Shown piece by piece: positions 1-5,781 of a stretch of 5,781 nt of DNA (positions are counted from its first letter, which is position 1; each line of letters begins with the position of its first letter). The position numbers and the translations under genes are program-made. Location of the stretch: the NCBI GenBank assembly GCA_958428675.1, contig CAUAGV010000114.1, positions 1-5,781 of the forward strand, written 5' to 3'. Source of the stretch: an uncultured Collinsella sp. GTDB lineage: Bacteria; Actinomycetota; Coriobacteriia; Coriobacteriales; Coriobacteriaceae. The notes beneath the pieces are model-generated. The model saw only the letters and a list, made by a program, of their open reading frames with translations. It had not been told where the DNA came from and ran no database searches.

Positions 1-810
1 GCCGTCGGGGTCCTCGACCCAGTCGTGGGTGTCGGAGCAGGCCCGCACCTTGCCGCCGAGCTGGGCGACCTTCTGGACCGCGTAGATAGCGACGTTACCG
101 GAGCCGTGAACGACGACGTTCTTGCCTTCGAAGGAGTCCCCGCGGCTCTTGAGGTACTCGTCCACAAAGTAGACCAGACCGTAGCCGGTGGCCTCGGTAC
201 GGGCGAGCGAGCCGCCAAAGGAGAGGCCCTTGCCGGTGAGGACGCCGGTCCACTCGTTGGTCAGGCGCTTGTACTGACCGAACATGTAGGCGACCTCGCG
301 GCCGCCAACGCCCAGGTCGCCGGCGGGAACGTCGGTGTTGGGGCCGATGTGGCGATAGAGCTCGGTCATGAAGGACTGGCAGAAATGCATGATCTCGTTG
401 TTGGACTTGCCCTTGGGGTCAAAGTCGGAACCGCCCTTGCCGCCGCCCATGGGAAGGGTGGTCAGGCTGTTCTTGAGGATCTGCTCCAGGCCCAGGAACT
501 TGAGCATGCCCAGGGTGACCGTCGGGTTAAAGCGCAGGCCGCCCTTGTAGGGTCCAATGGCAGAGTTGAACTCGACGCGGTAGCCGCGGTTGACCTGGAC
601 CTTGCCCTGGTCGTCGACCCAGGGGACACGGAACATAACGATGCGCTCGGGCTCGACGAGGCGCTCAAGCAGGGCGGCCTCCTCGTACTCGGGATGGGCG
701 TCGAGCGCCGGCTGGATGGTGCCGAGGATCTCGGTCGCGGCCTGGATGAACTCAGGCTGCTCGGGATAGCGGGCCTTGAGCTCGTCGAGAACTTTCTGCG
801 TGTAGCTCAT
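1..810 (-). CDS. gdhA: Glutamate dehydrogenase, hexameric 50-kDa type (3' part missing)
   Basis: Catalyses reversible reductive amination of 2-oxoglutarate with ammonium to glutamate in the cytoplasm, linking nitrogen assimilation to central carbon. The first 270 residues are visible out of about 445 usual for the family; the frame is open at the left edge. Residues 1-200 form the substrate domain: GPYKGGLRF (Lys89), PMGGGKGGSDFDPKG (catalytic-type Lys125), PAGDLGVGGRE (Asp165) and the family signature FGGSLARTEATGYG (198-211). A Rossmann fold begins near residue 230 with GSGNV (236-240). The ATG at 810 is preceded by GGAGG (819-815) only 4 bases upstream, and no longer in-frame start looks better. 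Cofactor choice (NADPH or NADH) cannot be decided: the visible half resembles both enterobacterial NADP and clostridial NAD enzymes. Family assignment is firm. The gene is separated from selC by 262 bases and probably has its own promoter. Confidence 0.97.
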   Translation of the reverse strand, partial: MSYTQKVLDELKARYPEQPEFIQAATEILGTIQPALDAHPEYEEAALLERLVEPERIVMFRVPWVDDQGKVQVNRGYRVEFNSAIGPYKGGLRFNPTVTLGMLKFLGLEQILKNSLTTLPMGGGKGGSDFDPKGKSNNEIMHFCQSFMTELYRHIGPNTDVPAGDLGVGGREVAYMFGQYKRLTNEWTGVLTGKGLSFGGSLARTEATGYGLVYFVDEYLKSRGDSFEGKNVVVHGSGNVAIYAVQKVAQLGGKVRACSDTHDWVEDPDG

Positions 811-877
811 GCTTCCTCCAATTGATGGAAAAGAAAGGTGTCGTTCGAGGCGCCCCATGCGCCGCGAGCTTTATCGA

Positions 878-906
878 GTATGGATAATATCGCACTGTTG
901 CAACAA
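878..906 (-). promoter_or_regulatory. Possible gdhA promoter
   Basis: On the minus strand TTGTTG (906-901) lies 17 bases before CATACT (883-878), a weak sigma-70-like pair at ideal spacing and about 70 bases upstream of the gdhA start. Each box matches consensus only partly (3/6 and 4/6). An alternative -10, TATTAT (889-884), has no matching -35. The perfect palindrome TGTTGCAACA (896-905) overlaps the -35 box and could be an operator. All of this is inference from base pattern. Confidence 0.25.
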
Positions 907-1020
907 AGTTTCGCATAAGCCGACGAGCAGATGTTTCGTTTTGATTACGATGCAGGTAGAAGCGTTTTTGAGCACCCGACGTACAAATCGCGTGTTTCGA
1001 AGCTGTTTCGTCCGCATGTT

Positions 1021-1062
1021 CCAAACCACCACAAAGAGGACAGGCACCTTTGTGGTGGTTGG
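1021..1062. repeat. Strong hairpin with GGACAGG core, just after selC
   Basis: AACCACCACAAAG (1024-1036) is perfectly complementary to CTTTGTGGTGGTT (1048-1060), and CC/GG extend the stem to 15 pairs with one bulged A. The loop (1037-1047) is AGGACAGGCAC. The hairpin lies 10 bases past the CCA end of selC. No T run follows on either strand, so it is not a classical intrinsic terminator, though it could stop RNase trimming or aid termination. Read on the minus strand, loop plus stem gives CCTGTCCTCTTTG, nearly the same as CCTGTCCCTCTTTGG at 4959-4973. This suggests both belong to one dispersed extragenic repeat family of REP type. Family membership is inferred. Confidence 0.8.
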
Positions 1063-1072
1063 CAGGATGCGT

Positions 1073-1169
1073 TGGCGGGAACGTATGTGAATCGAACACA
1101 TCCAAGACGTTTTGCACGCCTCACAACGGTTTTGAGGACCGCGGGGCCCACCGGAGCCCATCCGTTCCC
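1073..1169 (-). tRNA. selC: tRNA-Sec (anticodon UCA)
   Basis: Selenocysteine tRNA, charged with serine by SerRS, converted by SelA and carried by SelB to UGA codons. It is 97 bases long with encoded CCA (1075-1073) and discriminator G (1076). Parts: acceptor 1169-1162 with 1084-1077; two linker bases AT; a long 6-pair D stem GGGCTC/GGGCCC (1159-1154 with 1149-1144) closing a 4-base CGGT loop; anticodon stem GCGGT/ACCGT with loop CCTCAAA (1137-1131), anticodon TCA at 1135-1133; a 24-base variable region (1125-1102) forming a 6-pair stem AGGCGT/ACGTCT; T arm ATGTG-TTCGATT-CACAT (1101-1085). The 6-pair D stem, 4-base D loop, long variable arm and 8/5 acceptor/T layout match bacterial tRNA(Sec) such as E. 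coli selC. Oddity: the eighth acceptor pair is G-A (1162 with 1084), leaving seven regular pairs. It lies 214 bases after selB, in the same direction. Confidence 0.96.
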
Positions 1170-1181
1170 AAACGTGGCGGT

Positions 1182-1190
1182 ATTTTACCA
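1182..1190 (-). promoter_or_regulatory. selC: Possible selC promoter, extended -10
   Basis: TGGTAAAAT (1190-1182 on the minus strand) is an extended -10 (TGnTAAAAT, one mismatch from TATAAT) ending 12 bases before the first base of selC. Initiation about 7 bases later would give a short leader for RNase P to remove. At the proper distance upstream there is no good -35: that position reads GTGGCG (1210-1205), which is the outer end of the inverted-repeat element. An extended -10 can work without a -35, so selC may have its own promoter as well as read-through from selB. Confidence 0.45.
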
Positions 1191-1204
1191 AACGCGCAGT
1201 GTCG

Positions 1205-1366
1205 CGCCACGAAAACGGCCCATCTACTACGTTTAACCAGCAAGGGTTAGCCATACCCACTTTTTCGTAACATCGGCAAGTCATCTACCTGGGGTTTTGT
1301 TTTTGCGGTTTTTGAAATGGTCGAGGGTAGTCACTTAAACGTAGTAGATAGGCCGGTTTTGTGGCG
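1205..1366. repeat. 162-bp element with 32-bp inverted arms, MITE-like
   Basis: The left arm (1205-1236, CGCCACGAAAACGG through CTACTACGTTTAA) and the right arm (1335-1366) are reverse complements at 29 of 32 positions. Each strand's transcript could turn one of the three mismatches into a G-U pair. The 98-base core (1237-1334) is AT-richer than the genes, with runs such as GGGGTTTTGTTTTTGCGG, and has a poorer inner inverted repeat (TCATCTACC near 1281-1289 against GGTAGTCA at 1326-1333). No ORF in it is credible and I see no clear target-site duplication. It fills most of the selB-selC gap, 18 bases past the selB stop. It could be a miniature inverted-repeat transposable element, a dispersed extragenic repeat, or an RNA stem separating selB from selC. 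The repeat is certain; its nature is not. Confidence 0.85.
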
Positions 1367-1383
1367 AGCGGCGATTCGGAGCC

Positions 1384-3354
1384 CTAGCGCAGGGATCTGA
1401 GACCGCCGGCCTCCTTGTTGAGCGTCGTAAAACGCACCGCATCCAAGTGCTCCAAGATGCTAATGGCTCGTTTGCGCGACACGCCTAGGGCCTCGCGCAG
1501 CACACTCGTGGTGGCAGCGCCGCCGGCAGCCTCGATAGCCGCTGCGACGACCTCACGCGCATGGGCCTCGGCGGCGGCAGACAAGGCAACGTCGCGTTCG
1601 ATCTTAACGATCGCGCGGTTGAGCGAAAGCTCGCGCAGGGCACGCGTCATGGCGTCGCGATCGAGTTGCAGCTGCTCACCCACCTCGGGCAGCGTCGCCG
1701 CACCGAGACCCGCCTCGTCGAGGGCGGCCACGATACGCTGGCTCGCCTCGCGCACCACGCGTATCGCCGCGGCGGCAGAGTGCGGGTCGAACACCTCGGA
1801 CGCCTCCTGGGCGCAGATGCCGCGCGCACAGCCCTCGAGGACGAGCGCGGACGCTACGTCTTCGCCCGCTGTCGGCCAGGCGGCATGCGCGACCTCGCCC
1901 GGTGTGAAACCCGTCTGCTTGGGCGCGGCCCCGTGCATGGCGGCCAGCGCGTCGGAGAGCGCGGCGAGGGCGGCATCGAGCACAGCGGGGGCGGCATAGA
2001 GCTCCTCGGTCGAGCGCTCGGCATGAAGCGCCACGGCGTCACCCGAGGAAACCGCCCCGTGCAGGAGCGCAGCCGCCTCGGCACCCGAAAGATCGAGAGC
2101 ACGGGCTGCGGCCGCGGCAGGCACGGGCAGGCGCTGCAGCCCCAACCATGCGGCAACGGCGGCGGCGCGGTCGTCGGCATCCAGGGCCCCGAGCAGCGCG
2201 CACTCGCCCGCGGAGAGGACGCGCGAGCGGCGGCACCGCGAAAGAAGAACACGACCGCCGCCGATAAGCACCACCGGCGAGAACGCGAGCACAATGAGGC
2301 CGTCGCCCGATCGCACGGGAAGGCGCTCCTCCAGACGGACCTGCACGATGCGGGTCTCGCCAGCCTCAATGGGTCCCTCACCCTCCATGAGCATGATACG
2401 GCCAAGGACCTCCGCCGTACCCGCCATCACATGCACGCGCGTACCGGACTCGAAGGACGCGGGCTTGGTGCCCTCGCGCCCCAGATACGTGAAGCGGGCG
2501 ATGAGTCTGAGCGTCAAGCCCTCGGCACCTGACCCGCAGAGGACCTCGCCGCGCGGAAGGTCGCCCGCACCATCTCCCACGATGTTGAGCGCCGCGCGCT
2601 GCCCGGGCAACGCCCGAGGGGTATCGCCGTGCACCTGAATCGCACGCACGCGGCAGCGCACGCCCGCGGGACTCGAGACGAGCTCGTCGCCCACCGCTAC
2701 GGGAGCATCGTGAAGTGTGCCCGTGACGACCGTCCCAGATCCCTTGATGGTGAAGCAGCGGTCGATGGGCAGGCGCGGGGCCAGACCGGAGCGCACCGGG
2801 TGGGATGCGGCATCGGCCAGGAAAGAGTCGATAGCGGTATCGAGGGCAAGGCGAACGTCCTCGACGCCCACACCCGTGCGCGAAGAAACGGGTACCACGG
2901 GCGCATCGGCAAAGACGGTATCGCCGAGGAAGTCCATCACGTCGAGCTCGGCGAGCTCTGCCGTCTCGTCATCCGCAAGGTCGCGCATCGTGAGCGCCAC
3001 CACGAGGTGCCTCACGCCCAACAGCTCCAGCACGTGAACGTGCTCGCGGGTCTGCGGCATCACGCCCTCAACGGCAGAAACAACCAGCAACGCAACGTCC
3101 ACCCCGGTGGCGCCCTGCACCATGGCGCGCAGATAGTGCGCGTGCCCGGGCACATCGACCAAGCCGACAAGCTTGCCGCCGGGAAGCTCGAGCTCGCCAA
3201 AACCGAGCTCCGTGGTCATGCCTCGGCGTCGCTCGACCTCCAGACGGTCGGGATTTTTGCCAGTCAGCGCCTCGATAAGGGCCGACTTTCCGTGGTCGAC
3301 GTGTCCTGCCGTTCCAACGACAACGGGACATTCAACAAGCTCGCGCACCGTCAT
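1384..3354 (-). CDS. selB: Selenocysteine-specific elongation factor SelB
   Basis: GTPase that binds Sec-tRNA(Sec) and the SECIS hairpin of selenoprotein mRNA and delivers selenocysteine at UGA on the ribosome. It is 656 residues long; E. coli SelB has 614. The N-terminal EF-Tu-like G domain shows G1 GTAGHVDHGKS (14-24), the switch I Thr region RRGMTTELGF (about 43-52), G3 DVPGH (67-71), G4 position TMRD (122-125) and G5-like VSSRTG (156-161). Beta-barrel domains follow, starting with CFTIKGSGTVVTGTL (about 200-214). The alanine-rich C-terminal half (from about 380) corresponds to the winged-helix repeats; the last, TSVLREALGVSRKRAISILE (616-635), is the SECIS-binding type. Oddity: G4 has Met where N/TKxD has Lys. 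The ATG at 3354 overlaps the selA stop as ATGA, implying translational coupling; a further 15 upstream codons inside selA are open but do not match the family. Confidence 0.97.
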   Translation of the reverse strand: MTVRELVECPVVVGTAGHVDHGKSALIEALTGKNPDRLEVERRRGMTTELGFGELELPGGKLVGLVDVPGHAHYLRAMVQGATGVDVALLVVSAVEGVMPQTREHVHVLELLGVRHLVVALTMRDLADDETAELAELDVMDFLGDTVFADAPVVPVSSRTGVGVEDVRLALDTAIDSFLADAASHPVRSGLAPRLPIDRCFTIKGSGTVVTGTLHDAPVAVGDELVSSPAGVRCRVRAIQVHGDTPRALPGQRAALNIVGDGAGDLPRGEVLCGSGAEGLTLRLIARFTYLGREGTKPASFESGTRVHVMAGTAEVLGRIMLMEGEGPIEAGETRIVQVRLEERLPVRSGDGLIVLAFSPVVLIGGGRVLLSRCRRSRVLSAGECALLGALDADDRAAAVAAWLGLQRLPVPAAAAARALDLSGAEAAALLHGAVSSGDAVALHAERSTEELYAAPAVLDAALAALSDALAAMHGAAPKQTGFTPGEVAHAAWPTAGEDVASALVLEGCARGICAQEASEVFDPHSAAAAIRVVREASQRIVAALDEAGLGAATLPEVGEQLQLDRDAMTRALRELSLNRAIVKIERDVALSAAAEAHAREVVAAAIEAAGGAATTSVLREALGVSRKRAISILEHLDAVRFTTLNKEAGGLRSLR

Positions 3355-4808
3355 CGACGCAAACCCGCCCGCACGGCATCGGCCAACGCGGACGCGCACA
3401 GATCAAGGTCGGTATCGTGCAAAAGCGTGCGAACGTCAAACAGTACCTGGCCATGCTGCACGCGCGTCACGACCGGCGTATCGGGCTCCTGTACCATAGC
3501 GCGCTTTAGGCCATCGGCGGACAGGCGCCCATCGACGGGGCAAACGGCAACGCAAAAAGTTGGGAGCTCGACGGTCGGCAGCGACCCGCCGCCCGGGGCA
3601 GAGGCGCCCTCGACAACCTGCAGCTCCACCGCCTCCTCGAACTGAGAGTCGCGAAGCTTGCGCAGCATGCGGTCGTGCAGGCGCTTGGCCTGACGATCAA
3701 GCGGAGCCGGCGCGCCGGAAAGCATGTTGAGCACCGGGATCTCACGATGTGCCGTATCGGGACCGGCCACATACAGACGCAGGGTGGCCTCGAGCGCCGC
3801 GAGCGTGAGCTTACCGGGGCGAAGCGCGCGCATAAGCGGATGAGAGGCGCAGGCGGCAATTGCCTGAGCGTTGCCAAGGATGATGCCCGCCTGCGAAGCA
3901 CCGAGCAGTTTGTCGCCCGAGCACGAGACGACGTCAACGCCGGCGCCAAGAGACACGGACGTGGGCCTCTCCCCCGCATCGGCGAGTACCCCATCTGCAA
4001 GCAAAGCGCCTGAGCCTTGGTCCTCGTAAAGCAACAGGCCATGTTCATGCGCCAGCGCAGAAAGCTCCGCCACGGAAACCTCCTCGTGGAAGCCCTCGAT
4101 ACGGTAGTTGGAAGGATGGACTTTGAGGATCATCGCCGTGTTGGGCGTGATGGCGTTTCGATAATCATCCAGATGTGTGCGGTTGGTAGAGCCAACCTCG
4201 ACAAGCTTGGCACCCGAAGCCGCCATGATGTCGGGGATGCGGAAGCTGCCGCCCACCTCGACAAACTCGCCGCGGCTCACGATGACCTCTTTGCCAGCCG
4301 CGTGCGCGGCAAGCACCAACAGCACCGCGGCGGCATTGTTGTTGACAACTAAGGCGTCCTGCGCCCCCGTGAGCGTGCGCAGCAGACGCGCGGCATGCTC
4401 TTTGCGGCCCCCGCGAGCGCAGGTTGAGACGTCATACTCAAGCGTGCTGTAGCCTCGGGCGACATCGGTCACCGCCTGCACCGCCGCGGGAGCGAGCGGA
4501 GCGCGGCCCAGATTGGTGTGAATCACAACGCCCGTCGCGTTGACGGCAGGGCGCAGGGTCGGCAGCGACAGGCGATGGGTCCGCTGCTCAATTGCCAAGG
4601 CGAGCTCGCGCTTGTTCCTTGCAGGGGCGCCGGAGCGAATCGCCGCGCGCTCGGCATCGAGCTCGGCGTCAATCGCCTCGCGTACCATCGTGTCGCCTGC
4701 ATCGCCAGCAGCCTTCATGACCGGCCACTCGGCAAGCAGCTCGTGAACGGCGGGAATGGAACGCAGGCGGCCGCGCACCTCGGCAGACATGGATTCGCAG
4801 TCGCTCAT
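3351..4808 (-). CDS. selA: L-seryl-tRNA(Sec) selenium transferase SelA
   Basis: PLP enzyme that converts Ser-tRNA(Sec) to Sec-tRNA(Sec) using selenophosphate from SelD; the known bacterial enzyme is a ring-shaped homodecamer in the cytoplasm. It is 485 residues long from the ATG at 4808 (E. coli 463). Visible features: an N-terminal tRNA-contacting helical region starting RSIPAVHELL (16-25), the family motif NATGVVIHTNLGRAPL (90-105), VNNNAAAVLLVL (155-166), VEVGSTNRTHLDDY (203-216), the YEDQGSG strand (about 261-267), and the PLP lysine in SCSGDKLLG (Lys300). The start is chosen because GAAAGG (4820-4815) sits 6 bases before it and family similarity begins there. The frame stays open to an ATG at 4943, but that extension runs into an intergenic repeat. 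It ends in ATGA overlap with selB, so the two form an operon. Confidence 0.97.
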   Translation of the reverse strand: MSDCESMSAEVRGRLRSIPAVHELLAEWPVMKAAGDAGDTMVREAIDAELDAERAAIRSGAPARNKRELALAIEQRTHRLSLPTLRPAVNATGVVIHTNLGRAPLAPAAVQAVTDVARGYSTLEYDVSTCARGGRKEHAARLLRTLTGAQDALVVNNNAAAVLLVLAAHAAGKEVIVSRGEFVEVGGSFRIPDIMAASGAKLVEVGSTNRTHLDDYRNAITPNTAMILKVHPSNYRIEGFHEEVSVAELSALAHEHGLLLYEDQGSGALLADGVLADAGERPTSVSLGAGVDVVSCSGDKLLGASQAGIILGNAQAIAACASHPLMRALRPGKLTLAALEATLRLYVAGPDTAHREIPVLNMLSGAPAPLDRQAKRLHDRMLRKLRDSQFEEAVELQVVEGASAPGGGSLPTVELPTFCVAVCPVDGRLSADGLKRAMVQEPDTPVVTRVQHGQVLFDVRTLLHDTDLDLCASALADAVRAGLRR

Positions 4809-4814
4809 GAAAAG

Positions 4815-4820
4815 CCTTTC
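4815..4820 (-). promoter_or_regulatory. selA: Ribosome binding site deciding the selA start
   Basis: GAAAGG read on the minus strand, followed by CTTTTC and the ATG at 4808. The six-base spacing supports this start over the upstream ATG at 4943 and the downstream ATG at 4790. Confidence 0.6.
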
Positions 4821-4890
4821 GACATGTTCAATAAAAAGCTGGTCCCCCGCGATCGTCATCGGGCAAAAAAATACCGGCGCGCACGCAAAA

Positions 4891-4966
4891 GGGACAGGTC
4901 CATTATGGCAGCTCGTGACAAGACGTCGAAGCGCCTCGTCCAAAACCTGCCAAATAAACCTGTCCC
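4891..4966. repeat. Inverted pair of GGGACAGGT repeats (REPIN/BIME-like)
   Basis: The left copy GGGACAGGTCCATTATGGCAG (4891-4911; first 9 bases identical to the other) is matched in reverse complement by 4947-4966, which reads GGGACAGGTTTATTTGGCAG. They agree apart from two substitutions and a one-base gap, and are separated by 35 bases. Two head-to-head copies of a short motif in a gap between genes are the usual form of a REP doublet. On the minus strand the fold lies just past the FNT-gene stop and could protect or end that transcript. A further T run (minus strand, 4871-4865) follows some 20 bases later without a clear stem directly before it. The motif is shared in part with the hairpin at 1021-1062. 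No transposase gene of the REP-associated (RAYT) type is in the window. Confidence 0.75.
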
Positions 4967-4992
4967 TCTTTGGTCGGTTATGGCTTGGGTCC

Positions 4993-5781
4993 TTAGGCCT
5001 CCCTGTTGGCGTAGATAAACCAGTAGCCCAGCGCCACGATCAGGGCGCCACCCACGATATTGCCCAGCGTGGCGACCGTAAGGTTGAGCGCCAACCCGGC
5101 AGCGTTGAGGGCATCGGCGCCGGCGACATCGGCTCCATAGCCGCAGGAGTGCATCAAAATGCCCATAGGCAAAAAGTACATGTTGGCAACGCAGTGCTCA
5201 AAACCGCAGGCCACAAAGGCGGCAATGGGCAGCAGAATGCCCACGACCTTATCGACCACGATCTTGCCGGCGGTACCGATCCATACGGCCAGGCACACAA
5301 AGATGTTGCACAGAATGCCGCGGAAGAAGATGGTGACGGCGTCGATCGTAACCTTACCGGCGGAGACGCTCACCATGGTGTTGGCAACGGCTTCGCCGTT
5401 GAGCTTGTAGATAGCTGCCATGTAAACCAAAAAGACAACGAACAGGGCGCCGACAAAGTTGCCGATCCACACAATCGCCCAAGCCCTGAGCATCTGGATG
5501 AGCGTGATCTTGTTGCTCTTAAGCGCGCATACCATAAGCGCGTTGCCGGTAAACAGCTCCGCGCCGCAAATAAGCACGAGCACCAGCCCCAGGCAAAAAG
5601 CAAGGCCGCCCACAAAGCGCTGGGCGCCCCAACCAAGAGACGCATCGCTCAGAAAGACCGTGAAGAACAGGCCGCCAAAGGCGATGAACGCGCCGGCAAA
5701 CATGGCAAGCAAAAAGGCCTTCGAGACCGGCAAGTTGGCCTTGGTAACGCCTGCGGCCTCGGTCTTCGCCTCGATCGCGGC
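4993..5781 (-). CDS. Formate/nitrite transporter family channel (5' end missing)
   Basis: Inner-membrane FNT channel, a pentamer of about six-helix subunits that passes small monovalent anions such as formate, nitrite or hydrosulfide. The last 262 residues are visible; the frame is open at the right edge, and family length (about 270-285) suggests only a short N-terminal stretch is absent. After GVTKANLPVSK, helix 1 contains FAGAFIAFGG (about 28-37). AELFTGN (74-80) carries the omega-loop Thr, and GFEHCVANMYFLPMGI (about 193-208) carries the central pore His196 and the FNT signature. GNFVGA and GNIVGGA are the paired helix motifs. The TTG at 5733 is internal, since similarity continues upstream of it. 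The FEHCVANM stretch recalls FocA/FdhC, so formate is the likeliest substrate, but nitrite cannot be excluded. Its placement before selAB would fit supply to or export from a selenium-dependent formate dehydrogenase (inference). Confidence 0.93.
   Translation of the reverse strand, partial: AAIEAKTEAAGVTKANLPVSKAFLLAMFAGAFIAFGGLFFTVFLSDASLGWGAQRFVGGLAFCLGLVLVLICGAELFTGNALMVCALKSNKITLIQMLRAWAIVWIGNFVGALFVVFLVYMAAIYKLNGEAVANTMVSVSAGKVTIDAVTIFFRGILCNIFVCLAVWIGTAGKIVVDKVVGILLPIAAFVACGFEHCVANMYFLPMGILMHSCGYGADVAGADALNAAGLALNLTVATLGNIVGGALIVALGYWFIYANREA

Larger units (their letters stand above)
811..1072. other. gdhA-selC spacer
   Basis: 262 bases without a credible gene. It holds the gdhA ribosome binding site GGAGG (819-815), the weak promoter candidate and palindrome near 878-906, and the hairpin at 1021-1062. 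Short reading frames crossing it on both strands also run through the tRNA and lack similarity to anything I recognise. Between 930 and 1010 the heptamer TGTTTCG occurs three times on the plus strand (932, 993, 1004), probably by chance. Confidence 0.6.

Noticed and set aside
25..825. Plus-strand open frame of 266 codons
   Set aside because: It is antisense to gdhA, whose protein motifs (GPYKGG, GGGKGG, PAGDLGVGG) are unmistakable on the minus strand; the plus-strand product is low-complexity and typical of a GC-rich shadow frame.
1021..1062. Intrinsic terminator of selC
   Set aside because: The stem is strong, but no T run follows on the minus strand (it continues GGAACATGCGG), so a standard Rho-independent terminator cannot be claimed.
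752..1284. Several short open frames on both strands in the gdhA-selB interval
   Set aside because: They cross the selC tRNA, the hairpin or the gdhA start, have no convincing ribosome binding sites and give compositionally odd, cysteine- and arginine-rich products.
1205..1366. CRISPR array or attachment site
   Set aside because: There are only two arms, in inverted orientation, with no regular spacers and no integrase gene or duplicated tRNA end nearby.
1561..2532. Long plus-strand open frame opposite selB
   Set aside because: It is a shadow of the alanine-rich, GC-rich C-terminal half of SelB with no recognisable domain.
3355..3399. 15-codon upstream extension of SelB
   Set aside because: It lies entirely inside selA and lacks similarity; the ATGA overlap start at 3354 places the G domain at the normal distance from the N terminus.
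4809..4943. 45-codon N-terminal extension of SelA from an ATG at 4943
   Set aside because: It runs through the left copy and loop of the inverted repeat, has no family similarity and lacks the good ribosome binding site found before 4808.
5731..5733. TTG as the start of the FNT channel gene
   Set aside because: The 16 codons upstream to the window edge stay open and continue family-like sequence (GVTKANLP), so the true start is outside the window.

Overview
The window looks like chromosomal DNA from a GC-rich, low-oxygen bacterium. It most resembles a Coriobacteriia (Collinsella-like) gut actinobacterium. That assignment rests on base composition, protein style and the kind of intergenic repeats, not on a search. 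Every gene I can support lies on the minus strand, so the biological order runs from high to low coordinates.

Layout in transcription order: a formate/nitrite-family (FNT) channel gene, open at the right edge (5781 to 4993); a 184-base gap holding an inverted pair of GGGACAGGT-type repeats; selA (4808 to 3351); selB (3354 to 1384), which overlaps the selA stop by ATGA; a 214-base AT-richer spacer holding a 162-base element with 32-base inverted arms; selC, the selenocysteine tRNA with anticodon UCA (1169 to 1073); a 262-base spacer with a strong hairpin and a possible promoter; and gdhA, a hexameric-type glutamate dehydrogenase, cut by the left edge after 270 residues.

The core is a selenocysteine (Sec) incorporation locus. 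SelA converts Ser-tRNA(Sec) to Sec-tRNA(Sec), selC is that tRNA, and SelB is the dedicated elongation factor that delivers it to UGA codons marked by a SECIS hairpin. selD (selenophosphate synthetase) and any selenoprotein gene are not in the window. The adjacent FNT channel, probably for formate, would fit a selenium-dependent formate dehydrogenase in the same genome, but that is inference. gdhA looks like an independent ammonium-assimilation gene.

No unprecedented system is evident. The points most worth a second look are three structured intergenic repeats interleaved with the sel genes, a SelB G4 motif reading TMRD instead of the usual N/TKxD, and a G-A mismatch in the eighth acceptor pair of tRNA(Sec).
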